DNA of 64,000 nt from assembly GCF_028551275.1 (NCBI RefSeq), contig NZ_CP117025.1, positions 372,001 to 436,000 on the forward strand. Direction: 5' to 3'. A program made the translations under genes and the position numbers. This stretch comes from Sphingomonas hankookensis (GTDB lineage Bacteria; Pseudomonadota; Alphaproteobacteria; Sphingomonadales; Sphingomonadaceae). The notes beneath the pieces were generated by a model. That model worked only from the letters and a program-made list of their open reading frames with translations. It was not told the origin of the DNA and ran no database searches. Shown in pieces: positions 36,978 to 45,143 of the stretch; position 1 is the first letter of the stretch, and every line of letters begins with the position of its first letter.

Positions 36978-39932
36978 ATGACCGACACCAGCGAACCCAC
37001 GCGCGACTGGCGCGACACCGTCTTCCTGCCGAAGACCGACTTCCCGATGAAGGCCGGCCTGGCCGCCAAGGAACCCGCGATCCTCGATCGCTGGGCCAGG
37101 ATGGGGCTGTATGAGCGGCTGCGCGCCGAGCGGCAGGGCCGCGAGCGTTTCCTGCTGCACGACGGCCCGCCCTACGCCAATGGCGACATCCATATGGGCC
37201 ATGCGATGAACAAGGTGCTGAAGGACATCGTCGTCCGCACCCAGTCGCTGATGGGCAAGGATGCGCCGTATATTCCGGGGTGGGACTGTCACGGCCTGCC
37301 GATCGAATGGAAGATCGAGGAGGCGTATCGCGCCAAGAAGCGCAACAAGGACGAGGTCCCCCCGGCCGAGTTCCGCGCCGAATGCCGCGCCTATGCCGCC
37401 AAATGGGTCGAGGTGCAGAAGGGCCAGTTCCAGCGGCTCGGCATCCTCGGCGACTGGGAAGACCCGTACCTCACCATGAAGTTCGACGCCGAGGCGACCA
37501 TCGCCGAGGAGTTGCTGAAGTTCGCCATGTCCGGCCAGCTGTATCGCGGGGCCAAGCCGGTGATGTGGTCGCCGGTCGAAAAGACCGCACTGGCCGAGGC
37601 CGAGGTCGAATATGAGGATGTCGTGTCGACGCAGATCGACGTGGCGTTCGAGATTGTCGACGCGCCGAATGCGCCGGAACTGGTCGGTGCCCATGCGGTG
37701 ATCTGGACGACGACTCCGTGGACGATCCCGGTCAATCAGGCTTTGGCTTATGGGCCGGAGATCGAGTACGGAATCGCTCGAGTAACGTTGCAGAACGGTG
37801 ACGTTAAGCGTGTCCTCACGGCGACACAGCTCTGGCCGCAGTTTTACTCGCGCGCAAATGCTGGCCAGCAAGGCATGTTCGCAGGAGAGTATGTCGCCAA
37901 GGTAGAAGTTGAAGGAGTCATCAAGGGCTTCGACCTCGCCGGCGCTACCGCGCGCCACCCGATGCACGCACGCGGCGGATTCTTCGCCAAGCCGCGTCCG
38001 CTGCTGGCCGGCGACTTCGTGACGACCGATGCCGGTACGGGCCTCGTCCATATGGCCCCCGATCATGGCGAGGACGATTTCGAGCTGTGCAAGGCGAACG
38101 GCATCGAACCGGTGTTCGCGGTGCAGGGCGATGGCCGCTACCGCGACGACTGGGCGTGGCTGGGCGGCGAAGGCAGCGTCATCAACCCGAAATTCGTTGC
38201 CGCCGGGCGTGGCGGCAAGCTGGAGGAAGGGCCGATCTGTCGCGACCTGCGCGAAGCGGGCGCGCTGCTGGCGGCGTCGGACGACTTTGCGCACAGCTAT
38301 CCGCATAGCTGGCGGTCGAAGGCGAAGGTGATTTTCCGGGCGACACCGCAGTGGTTCATTCCGATGGACCGTTCTTCTAAGCCCTCTCCCCTTCAGGGGA
38401 GAGGGTTGGGAGAGGGGGTGTCGGGTGATCCGTTGCTCTCGGTGACCCATCTCGACGGCAGTCCCCTCTCCCCGACCCTCTCCCCTGAAGGGGAGAGGGA
38501 GGGTAACGGCGCGACTCTGCGCGAAATCGCGCTCGATGCGATCGAACGCACGCGGTTCGTGCCGGAGAAGGGGCGCAACCGGATCGGGGCGATGGTGTCG
38601 GGGCGGCCCGACTGGGTCATCAGCCGCCAGCGCGCCTGGGGTGTGCCGATCGCGCTGTACGTCAACCGGGCGACCGGCGACTATCTGCGCGACCCCGCCG
38701 TCAACGAACGCATTCTGACCGCCTTCCGCGAGGGCGGGGCCGATGCGTGGTATGCGGCGGATCATCAGGCGCTGCTGGGGGCGGACTACGCCCTCGCCGA
38801 TTATGAGGTCGTGACCGACATTCTCGACGTGTGGTTCGATTCGGGCTGCACCCATGTCTTCACCATCGAGAAGCGCTTCGGGGCAGGCACCCGCGCGAAC
38901 CTGTATCTCGAAGGGTCGGACCAGCATCGCGGCTGGTTTCAGTCGTCGCTGCTCGAAAGCTGCGGGACGCGGGGGCAGGCACCCTATGATGCGGTGCTGA
39001 CGCATGGCTTCGCGCTGGACGGCAACGGGCGCAAGATGTCGAAGTCGCTCGGCAATGTCGTCGATCCGTTGAAGGTGATCGGCGAATCCGGCGCGGACAT
39101 CCTCCGCCTGTGGGTCGCGCAGACCGATTATTTCGAGGATGTGCGGATCGGCAAGGAAGTGCTGGCCGGCACGGGCGATACCTATCGCAAGCTGCGCAAC
39201 ACCTTCCGCTATCTGCTGGGCGCGCTGGACGGCTTCAGCGAGGACGAGCGGGTGCGGGTGGCCGAGATGCCGGGGCTGGAGCGCTATGTCCTGCACTTGC
39301 TGGGCGAGCTGGATACCGAGCTGCGCGCGGCAGCGGAAGCGTTTGAGTTCAACCGCTATGCCCGCGCGCTGACCGATTTCGCCAACGAGGACCTGTCGGC
39401 GTTCTTCTTCGATATCCGCAAGGATTCGCTGTACTGCGACGCGAGCGAAGATGTGCGGCGGCGGGCATATCGCACCGTGCTGGACGTGCTGTTCCACGCG
39501 CTGGTCCGCTATGCCGCGCCGATCCTGGCGTTCACGGCGGAAGAGGTGTGGCAGGCGCGTTTTGCCAGCGAGGACGGGTCGGTCCATCTGCTCGAATGGC
39601 CCGAACTGCCGCAGCTGCCCGCCGACCAGCCGCTGGGCACGGCATGGGCCGAGGTGCGCGTGCTGCGCCAGCAGGTAACCGAGGCGATCGAGCCGCTGCG
39701 CCGCGCGAAGACGGTGCGGTCGAGTCTGGAGGCCGAAGTGACGGTGCCGTCGCTGCCGCTGCCGGCGGACGAGCTGGCCGAGCTGTTCATCGTCGCGAAG
39801 GTGCGCCAAGCCGATGGGCCGATCACGGTAGCGCGGACGGAGGAGGCCAAGTGCGGGCGCTGCTGGCGGCACCTGCCCGATGTGGCAGTCGATGGCGACC
39901 TGTGCGGTCGCTGTGCGGAGGTGGTGGCATGA
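36978..39932 (+). CDS. ileS: Isoleucyl-tRNA synthetase with an in-frame palindromic insertion
   Basis: A 984-residue class I synthetase. The catalytic signatures are HMGH (in NGDIHMGHAMNKVL) and KMSKS (GRKMSKSLGNVV); the CP1 editing domain lies between about 190 and 410; the C-terminal zinc finger is KCGRCWRHLPD with CGRCAEVV. Residues about 467-510 (GGGGAGAGGG palindromes at the DNA level) are an insertion rich in G/P/S/E that the family lacks, placed just before LREIALDAIERTRFVPEKGR. Residues about 254-316 in the editing domain have atypical codon use. The enzyme is essential, so the insertion must be tolerated. It starts an operon with lspA (overlapping start) and a lipoprotein gene. Confidence 0.96.
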   Translation: MTDTSEPTRDWRDTVFLPKTDFPMKAGLAAKEPAILDRWARMGLYERLRAERQGRERFLLHDGPPYANGDIHMGHAMNKVLKDIVVRTQSLMGKDAPYIPGWDCHGLPIEWKIEEAYRAKKRNKDEVPPAEFRAECRAYAAKWVEVQKGQFQRLGILGDWEDPYLTMKFDAEATIAEELLKFAMSGQLYRGAKPVMWSPVEKTALAEAEVEYEDVVSTQIDVAFEIVDAPNAPELVGAHAVIWTTTPWTIPVNQALAYGPEIEYGIARVTLQNGDVKRVLTATQLWPQFYSRANAGQQGMFAGEYVAKVEVEGVIKGFDLAGATARHPMHARGGFFAKPRPLLAGDFVTTDAGTGLVHMAPDHGEDDFELCKANGIEPVFAVQGDGRYRDDWAWLGGEGSVINPKFVAAGRGGKLEEGPICRDLREAGALLAASDDFAHSYPHSWRSKAKVIFRATPQWFIPMDRSSKPSPLQGRGLGEGVSGDPLLSVTHLDGSPLSPTLSPEGEREGNGATLREIALDAIERTRFVPEKGRNRIGAMVSGRPDWVISRQRAWGVPIALYVNRATGDYLRDPAVNERILTAFREGGADAWYAADHQALLGADYALADYEVVTDILDVWFDSGCTHVFTIEKRFGAGTRANLYLEGSDQHRGWFQSSLLESCGTRGQAPYDAVLTHGFALDGNGRKMSKSLGNVVDPLKVIGESGADILRLWVAQTDYFEDVRIGKEVLAGTGDTYRKLRNTFRYLLGALDGFSEDERVRVAEMPGLERYVLHLLGELDTELRAAAEAFEFNRYARALTDFANEDLSAFFFDIRKDSLYCDASEDVRRRAYRTVLDVLFHALVRYAAPILAFTAEEVWQARFASEDGSVHLLEWPELPQLPADQPLGTAWAEVRVLRQQVTEAIEPLRRAKTVRSSLEAEVTVPSLPLPADELAELFIVAKVRQADGPITVARTEEAKCGRCWRHLPDVAVDGDLCGRCAEVVA
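38382..38499. repeat. Palindromic element inserted in frame within ileS
   Basis: Two perfect hairpins with 10 bp stems face each other: CCCTCTCCCC TTCA GGGGAGAGGG at 38382-38405 and CCCTCTCCCC TGAA GGGGAGAGGG at 38476-38499. Together with the flanking TTGGGAGAGGGG and CCCCTCTCCCCGA they form a large inverted repeat around a 45 bp centre. The whole is translated as about 40 codons of ileS with no stop. Confidence 0.92.
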
Positions 39933-40438
39933 GCCTGCGCAAGATGTCGGTGGGGATCGCGCTGCTGGTGCTGATCGTCGACCAGTTCGTCAAATACTGG
40001 GTCACTGGTCCGATGGGGATCGATTATCCGGGAGCGGAACTGAACCTGTTGCCCTTCTTCACGCTGCGCTTCGTCCAGAATTTCGGCGTGTCGCTGGGGT
40101 TATTGCAGGCCGGCAGCGAATTCGCGCGCTGGGCACTGGTCGCGATGACCGCGATCATCGCCACCGGCGTGGCGGTATGGATCCGGCGCGAGACGCAGAA
40201 GCCCGAGCTGATCGGCCTGGGGCTGGTGCTGGGCGGGGCGCTGGGCAACATCATCGACCGGGTCCGTTTCGGCTATGTCGTCGACTATGCCGACTTCCAT
40301 GTTTTCGGCTACAGCCCGTTTCTGGTATTCAACATCGCCGATGCGGCGATTTCGATCGGTGTCGTGATCCTGCTCGTCCGCGCGCTGTTCACGCCGAAGC
40401 CGAAGCACGATGTTCCTGTGGAGAAGGCCAATGCGTAA
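39929..40438 (+). CDS. lspA: Lipoprotein signal peptidase (signal peptidase II)
   Basis: A 169-residue inner-membrane aspartic peptidase with four membrane helices. Family motifs: VDQFVKYW, FTLRFVQNFGVSLGL, GGALGNIIDRVRFGYVVDYADF (first catalytic aspartate) and FNIADAAISIG (second catalytic aspartate). It cleaves prolipoproteins at the lipobox cysteine. The start overlaps the ileS stop. The downstream gene itself encodes a lipoprotein, a typical neighbour. Confidence 0.96.
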   Translation: MSLRKMSVGIALLVLIVDQFVKYWVTGPMGIDYPGAELNLLPFFTLRFVQNFGVSLGLLQAGSEFARWALVAMTAIIATGVAVWIRRETQKPELIGLGLVLGGALGNIIDRVRFGYVVDYADFHVFGYSPFLVFNIADAAISIGVVILLVRALFTPKPKHDVPVEKANA

Positions 40439-40835
40439 GTTTGTCGTCATCAGCAGCCTCGGCCTGATCCTTGCCGGGTGTCAGGGCAATGCCCTGAACC
40501 GCCAGCGCCCCGACGAATTCGCCGTCGCGCGCCAGGCGCCGCTGGTGATCCCGCCCGATTATGCGCTGGTGCCGCCGCAGCCGGGCGCACCGCGTCCGCA
40601 GGACACCGCCGCCTCGACCCAGGCGATGCAGGCGCTGTTCGGCGGCCCGGCGCAGCGTAGCGCGACCGAGCGGCTGACGCTGGAACAGGCCGGCGGTGCC
40701 GGTGCGGCCGATGCGGGGATCCGCTCGGGCGTGGCCGATCCGGGGACGAACGTCGTCGACAAGGGTTCGACGACCCGCGACATCATCGCGGCGCCGGCGG
40801 GTGACGGGCAGACGGCGCGGACGACCACGCCGTAA
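40431..40835 (+). CDS. DUF3035 (BamF-like) lipoprotein
   Basis: A 134-residue lipoprotein: signal MRKFVVISSLGLILAGC with lipobox LAGC at 14-17, then RQRPDEFAVARQAPLVIPPD, a hallmark of the DUF3035 family. In alphaproteobacteria this family has been linked with the outer-membrane BAM complex. The tail is low-complexity. It overlaps lspA by eight bases and is followed by a terminator, so ileS-lspA-this gene is one operon. The name BamF is not assigned because function is not visible. Confidence 0.82.
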   Translation: MRKFVVISSLGLILAGCQGNALNRQRPDEFAVARQAPLVIPPDYALVPPQPGAPRPQDTAASTQAMQALFGGPAQRSATERLTLEQAGGAGAADAGIRSGVADPGTNVVDKGSTTRDIIAAPAGDGQTARTTTP

Positions 40836-40856
40836 GGGGTTTGGTTTCGGGTTTGG

Positions 40857-40896
40857 GAAAGGCCGGTTGCCCCACGGGGTGACCGGCCTTTCTTTT
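40857..40896 (+). terminator. Rho-independent terminator after the ileS-lspA operon
   Basis: Stem GAAAGGCCGGT / ACCGGCCTTTC with a 14-base loop, followed by TTTT. Lies 22 bp after the lipoprotein stop. Confidence 0.9.
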
Positions 40897-40922
40897 GCCC
40901 TACCTGCTCCCCGCCCCCCTTC

Positions 40923-41041
40923 GTTTGCTTCGAGCGCAGGTTCGAGCCTGTCGAGAACCATAGTCGAGAAGGCGGTGTCCCCAAACGGGGTGTTCTCGAC
41001 CGACGCTTCTCGACAAGCTCGAAGCTGCTCGAACCGAATGG
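40923..41041. repeat. Palindromic repeat family A, copy 2
   Basis: A 119 bp near copy of the element at 5353, with ends GCTTCGAGCGCAGGTTCGAG and GAAGCTGCTCGAACCGAATG. Two TTCTCGAC boxes lie in the middle. Confidence 0.85.
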
Positions 41042-41071
41042 GATTTGGTTTGGTTAAAGCTCTTTGCGTTT

Positions 41072-41181
41072 GCCCTGAGTAGCCATTGAGCGAAGTCGAA
41101 ATGGCGTATCGAAGGATTGCCTGAGGCGGGTGCTTCGATACGGGTCTTCGACTGCGCTCAGCCCCTACTCAGCACGAACGG
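41072..41181. repeat. Palindromic repeat family B, copy 2
   Basis: A 110 bp copy placed 30 bp after a family A copy, in the gap before the porin gene. Ends CCTGAGTAGCCATTGAGCGA and CAGCCCCTACTCAGCACGAA. Confidence 0.85.
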
Positions 41182-41202
41182 GGTTTACGTTTCTTCGTCC
41201 CT

Positions 41203-42033
41203 TCAGAACGCCGCGGTCAGCGACACCACCACCGTGCTGGCGCCGATCGGGCTGCCGTTGGTGGTCTTGCTGAAGTTCGGCTGGAGATAGGCGACTTCGC
41301 TGTTCGACAGGTCGGTGTCGACATAGGCGACGCCCAGCGTCAGGTTCTTGTAGGCGAAGTCGGCACCGAGCAGCCAGTCCCAGTATTTGCCGGTCGGCGC
41401 CATGCTGGTGCCGTTGGGGCCGAGGCCGGGATTGCCGTCCGAATAGCCGATATGCGCCTTGAGTGTGACGGGCGTGTTCGGCACGCCGGCGGCGGCGTCG
41501 CCCGACAGGTAGATATTGTCTTCCTTGCGCCCGTCGCCCGGGATCAGCGGGGTGGCCGAGGCGGTGACGTAGCTGAGCGAGGTCTGCTTGGGCGCATAGA
41601 ACACGCCGGCGGTCAGCGTGGCCGGGCCGGCGGTGCCCGAGACCTTGCCATAGAATTCGACGACGTCGGTTTCGTCGAAGCCGCCCGGATAGGTGTACCA
41701 GGTGACGCCGGCATCGACGGTCGCGTCGCCGAAGCTGTGCTTGTAGCCGGCGATCAGGTCGAGTTCGAGATTGGCGCCGCCGAACGTGCCCCAGCCGGCG
41801 AGGTTCGAACCCCAGGTACCGATATAGACGCCGCTTTCATGGGCGACGGTGATGCCGCCCTGGACCGCGACATTCTTGTCGGTCTGCGACACGCCGCGGA
41901 AGCGATAGTCGGACGCGACGGTCGCGCTGCCGCTGATGGTGATCGGTTCGGGCGGGGCGGTGTCCTGCGCAAAGGCGGGCATGGCGGTGGTGGCGGCGAG
42001 GATCGCGGCCAGGAGGAAGGTCGAGAATCGCAT
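41203..42033 (-). CDS. TorF family putative outer-membrane porin
   Basis: A 276-residue exported beta-barrel. Signal peptide MRFSTFLLAAILAATTAMPA ends in FAQD. The mature protein starts PITISGSATVASDYRFRGVS, the hallmark of the TorF (TIGR02001-type) family, and has repeated beta strands ending in TVVVSLTAAF, an aromatic C-terminus suited to BAM recognition. Substrate unknown. The region upstream (42034-42245) contains one hairpin (42189-42224, CACACCCG and CGGGTGTG arms). Confidence 0.9.
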   Translation of the reverse strand: MRFSTFLLAAILAATTAMPAFAQDTAPPEPITISGSATVASDYRFRGVSQTDKNVAVQGGITVAHESGVYIGTWGSNLAGWGTFGGANLELDLIAGYKHSFGDATVDAGVTWYTYPGGFDETDVVEFYGKVSGTAGPATLTAGVFYAPKQTSLSYVTASATPLIPGDGRKEDNIYLSGDAAAGVPNTPVTLKAHIGYSDGNPGLGPNGTSMAPTGKYWDWLLGADFAYKNLTLGVAYVDTDLSNSEVAYLQPNFSKTTNGSPIGASTVVVSLTAAF

Positions 42034-42188
42034 CGTAAACCCTTTCTAGGTTCCGTGGTGATTCTCCTGCGTTCGAAGGTCGCCGCGATTCGGTGGACCT
42101 GCTGGCCCGGGCGGTCTGACCCTCTGCGACCGAATATGTCGAAGCGTGCCGCGCCGCACAATGGAAATTGCGTAGGGTACGGATACGA

Positions 42189-42224
42189 CACACCCGCTGT
42201 TGCAGGGGCGCAACAACGGGTGTG
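42189..42224. repeat. Hairpin upstream of the TorF porin gene
   Basis: Arms CACACCCGCTGTTGC and GCAACAACGGGTGTG differ at one base and enclose a six-base loop. No T tract follows on either strand, so it is not a clear terminator. It may be a regulatory or REP-like structure. Confidence 0.6.
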
Positions 42225-42245
42225 CTTGGCTGGACCTCCTGGACG

Positions 42246-42330
42246 ACGTCACCCCAGCGGACGCTGGGGTCTCCTGCGGCTAGGCGCGGGCTTCATTACC
42301 GGGAGATCCCAGCCTTGGCTGGGATGACGT
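42246..42330. repeat. Palindromic repeat family E, copy 2
   Basis: An 85 bp element with arms GTCACCCCAGCGGACGCTGG and CCAGCCTTGGCTGGGATGAC. Lies at the 3' end of the RidA gene. Confidence 0.85.
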
Positions 42331-42341
42331 ATCCGGCAGGA

Positions 42342-42806
42342 TCAGGCGCGGATGGCGAGGATCGCGTCGATCTCCACGACGGCGCCGAGCGGCAGGACCG
42401 GCACGCCGACCGCGCTGCGGGCGTGGCGGCCGGCATCGCCGAACAGCTCGACCATCAGTTCCGATGCGCCATTGGCGACCTTGGGCTGGTCGGTGAAACT
42501 GCCGGCCGAGTTGACGAACACGCCGAGCTTCACGACGCGCTCGATCCGGTCGAGGCTGCCCAGTGCCTTTTCGGCCTGGGCGAGGATCATCAGCGCGCAT
42601 TTCTGCGCGGCGCTGGTGGCATAGGCGAGGTCGCGGTCCTCGCCGGCGCGGCCGGTCATCAGGTTGCCGTCCTCGAAGGGCAGCTGGCCCGACAGGTGGA
42701 GCAGGCCGCCGGCCTCTACCGCGGGGACATAGGCCGCGACGGGGGCGGCGGCGGCGGGGAGCGACAGGCCGCGTTCGGCCAGCTTTGCGGGGATATCATA
42801 AGCCAT
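42342..42806 (-). CDS. RidA family (Rid2-like) deaminase/imine deaminase
   Basis: A 154-residue YjgF/RidA-fold protein of the longer subgroup. Visible: LHLSGQLPFEDGNLMTGRAG, a central ATSAAQKCALMILAQAEKAL, KLGVFVNSAGSFTDQPKVA and RSAVGVPVLPLGAVVEIDAI, which contains the conserved GvpvLPlga strand. RidA enzymes hydrolyse reactive enamines/imines from PLP enzymes. ATG 42806 follows GAAAGGAA. It is in a minus-strand group with the HAD and DUF3572 genes. Confidence 0.9.
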   Translation of the reverse strand: MAYDIPAKLAERGLSLPAAAAPVAAYVPAVEAGGLLHLSGQLPFEDGNLMTGRAGEDRDLAYATSAAQKCALMILAQAEKALGSLDRIERVVKLGVFVNSAGSFTDQPKVANGASELMVELFGDAGRHARSAVGVPVLPLGAVVEIDAILAIRA

Positions 42807-42837
42807 GGAGCGTTCCTTTCGTGGATAGCGGATGGGG

Positions 42838-43461
42838 TCAAGCCTGCGCGGGCCGTCCCGTGGCGAAGCGGGCCTCGATCCATGCCTGCGCCTCGACCCA
42901 GTCGTCGATGCGGGCATGGGCGGCGGGGGCGGGGGGCACATGGATGGCGAGGTCGGGTTCGGACACCATGTGCAGCCGGTACACCTGCGGCGCGGTGTCG
43001 GCTACCGACTGATGATGCACCGCCAGGTCGTCGACGAACACCGCGACGCTGGGGTCGTATTCGGCCAGCAGCCGGGCGACCGGCGGCCCCTTGCCCCCCT
43101 GGTTGCATTCGACGCGGTGGACGATGCCGTGCTCGGCCAGCTGGTCGATACGGTGGGTGCGGCAATGGTCCTGCAGGTTGGTCAGGACCACGATATCGGC
43201 CTGGGTCGCCAGCGCCGCCAGTGCCTCGCGGGCATGGGGGACGAGGGTCTGGCGCGCCATCTGGCCGGGAAAGAAGCCGTCGAGATAGCTCCACATCTCC
43301 GCGCGGTCGAGCACGGTGCCGTCGGCGCGGGTCATCGACGTCGCGAAATCGCCCCCGGCCATGTCGAACGCGATCGCATGTTCCTCGCCCAGCCAGGTCC
43401 CGAAATGGCGGACCATGTGCAGCAGGACTTCGTCGCAATCGGTGATGAGCAGGGGTTTCAT
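42838..43461 (-). CDS. HAD family hydrolase
   Basis: A 207-residue haloacid-dehalogenase-fold phosphatase. Motif I is LITDCDEVLL (catalytic D8 and D10), motif II is VVLTNLQ, and motif IV is VFVDDLAVHH. A helical cap lies between residues 15 and 85. Substrate unknown. Its start overlaps the DUF3572 stop by four bases. Confidence 0.88.
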   Translation of the reverse strand: MKPLLITDCDEVLLHMVRHFGTWLGEEHAIAFDMAGGDFATSMTRADGTVLDRAEMWSYLDGFFPGQMARQTLVPHAREALAALATQADIVVLTNLQDHCRTHRIDQLAEHGIVHRVECNQGGKGPPVARLLAEYDPSVAVFVDDLAVHHQSVADTAPQVYRLHMVSEPDLAIHVPPAPAAHARIDDWVEAQAWIEARFATGRPAQA

Positions 43462-43730
43462 GCGGTCTCCAGTTCGGCGCGCGCCCGGACCAGGGCGGTC
43501 GGGGGCACGGCCAGCGCCTCGGCACAGGCGATGAGGTCGGGTTCGTAACTTTCGAGATGGCTGAGCAGTTGCGCGAGGAAGCCGGGGTCGCCCGCCCGCG
43601 CGCGCAGCTCGGCAGGGTCGATGCCGGTCAGCGCGAGGAACCGGTCGCGCCGGCTATCGTCGCCGATCACCCACACCAGCGCGTTGAGGCCCAGGGTCGC
43701 CGCGTCTTCATTTGTTTCCGGCCTGCGCAT
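43458..43730 (-). CDS. DUF3572 domain-containing protein
   Basis: A 90-residue helical protein matching DUF3572: LGLNALVWVIGDDSRRDRFL, ALTGIDPAELRARAGDPGFL and LESYEPDLIACAEAL. The family is restricted largely to alphaproteobacteria and usually sits beside divK, as here: the divK-like gene is divergent 36 bp away. Function unknown. Confidence 0.88.
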   Translation of the reverse strand: MRRPETNEDAATLGLNALVWVIGDDSRRDRFLALTGIDPAELRARAGDPGFLAQLLSHLESYEPDLIACAEALAVPPTALVRARAELETA

Positions 43731-43766
43731 CGCCTAGACAGCCTTTCGAACTTCCAACGGGATGTG

Positions 43767-44207
43767 ATGCGCGTGGCAAAAAGGGTACTCGTTGTCGAGG
43801 ACAACGAACTGAACCTGAAGCTGTTCTGCGACCTGTTGCGCGCGCATGGCTTCGAAACCGAACCGGTCCGCGACGGGCGCGAGGCGGTGGCGAAGGCACG
43901 GGCGTTCCTGCCGGACCTGATCATCACCGACATCCAGTTGCCGCACATGACGGGGCTGGAGCTGATCCAGATGCTGAAGGCCGATGCGCGCTTACGCACC
44001 GTGCCGATCATGGCGGTCACCGCCTATTCGGGGCGCGACGACGAGGACCGGGTGCGGACCGCGGGCGCGAACGCCTATGTGACCAAGCCGATTTCGGTGG
44101 TGCGCTTCGTGGGCGAAGTGCGGGCGTTGCTGCCGGTGGAGGAGGTTCGGCGGGTGGAGGGCGAGTCGGACAACGACACCCCGCCCTTACCGTCACCCCG
44201 GACTTGA
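43767..44207 (+). CDS. divK: DivK-like single-domain response regulator
   Basis: A 146-residue stand-alone receiver domain with VVEDNELNLKLFCDLL, phosphorylation site D55 in LIITDIQLPHMTGLE, and VTAYSGRDDEDRVRTAGANA with KPI. DivK controls polarity and the CtrA pathway through DivJ, PleC and DivL. The usual length is about 125 residues; the extra C-terminus ends with codons (CCG TCA CCC CGG ACT TGA) supplied by a family D palindrome, so the stop codon comes from the repeat. Confidence 0.9.
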   Translation: MRVAKRVLVVEDNELNLKLFCDLLRAHGFETEPVRDGREAVAKARAFLPDLIITDIQLPHMTGLELIQMLKADARLRTVPIMAVTAYSGRDDEDRVRTAGANAYVTKPISVVRFVGEVRALLPVEEVRRVEGESDNDTPPLPSPRT

Positions 44208-44279
44208 TCCGGGGTCCCGCTTGTTAGCCGACCGTCGTAGAAGAAGAAGCGGGACCCCGGGTCAAGCCCGGGGTGACGG
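44191..44279. repeat. Palindromic repeat family D, copy 3, overlapping the divK 3' end
   Basis: An 89 bp element nearly identical to the copy at 20856: GTCACCCCGGACTTGATCCG at the left and TCAAGCCCGGGGTGACGG at the right, with AGAAGAAGAAGCGGGACCCC within. The first 17 bases are the end of the divK-like reading frame. Confidence 0.9.
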
Positions 44280-44302
44280 TGGGGTTAGGCCGGTGGCCGA
44301 CC

Positions 44303-44959
44303 TCACTCCCAATCGACCCGCGCGACCAGCATGGTGAGGGCGGCGGCCAGTGCCGCGACGACCCAGAGCGCCGCCAGGCCCAGCCAGTTCCAGCCAACCC
44401 CGCCGATCGCCACCCCGGCAACGAAGCCGAGCCACAGCAGCAGGTCGCGGCGCGGGCCCGGTGCGGTACGGTCACCCATCAGGCGGCGGGCGAGGCGCTG
44501 GCCGATGCGGACCAGCGTGCCGGTCATGTAGGTCAGCCCGACGCGGACCTCGCCATCGGGCGCGACGACGCCATTCTGCGCGCCCATCGCGGCGGCGAGC
44601 AGCAGCATGGCGAGGGTCAGCGGCGCAAAGGTTGCGAGGGCCGCGCCCAGCGCCAGCAGGATGGTGACGAGCCCCATCACCGCCTCCGCCCGACGCGCAG
44701 GCCCCAGCCGCTCGCTCGCCGCCGCGCCGGCGATGGTGCCGAACATCGCGCCGGCGACGAACGACAGCACCAGCGCGGCAGCGGTCGCGGCGGCGCCGTT
44801 CCAGCCATGGGCGAGGCCGACGCCGAAGCGGGTCGAGTTGCCCGACATGAACGAGGCGAAGAAGCCGCCGAGGCCGCTGAAAGCCAGCGCATCGACAATG
44901 CCGGCCAGCGCGGCGAGCAGCATGGTGACGAGGGTGGCGGCGGGGGTCAGACGACGCAT
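44303..44959 (-). CDS. DUF1275 (YoaK-like) membrane protein
   Basis: A 218-residue inner-membrane protein with about six helices. Family features: LAGIVDALAFSGLGGFFASF, FMSGNSTRFGVGL (typical SGN motif) and GMLVRIG-like TYMTGTLVRIGQRL. Function of DUF1275 is unknown. ATG 44959 has AGGAG nearby. Divergent from the TRIC gene. Confidence 0.85.
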   Translation of the reverse strand: MRRLTPAATLVTMLLAALAGIVDALAFSGLGGFFASFMSGNSTRFGVGLAHGWNGAAATAAALVLSFVAGAMFGTIAGAAASERLGPARRAEAVMGLVTILLALGAALATFAPLTLAMLLLAAAMGAQNGVVAPDGEVRVGLTYMTGTLVRIGQRLARRLMGDRTAPGPRRDLLLWLGFVAGVAIGGVGWNWLGLAALWVVAALAAALTMLVARVDWE

Positions 44960-45143
44960 GATGCTCCTATTGCCCGATCGGCGGGGGGCGGGGCAATGCC
45001 CCCGTCGCCCGATCCGCCGGCGTGGACGCGGCGCCGGCCGCTCCGACACCCGCACCCGATCCTTTCCGGGTGGGAATGGGGGCGGCCACCGCCTCGACCC
45101 GGCATCACTGGATCAGACCCTGCAGGTACGATAGCGAGGCGGG

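Noticed and set aside
36489..39872. Very long minus-strand open frame opposite ileS
   Set aside because: High GC leaves antisense frames free of stops; it has no family motif and is fully covered by ileS, which has all synthetase signatures.
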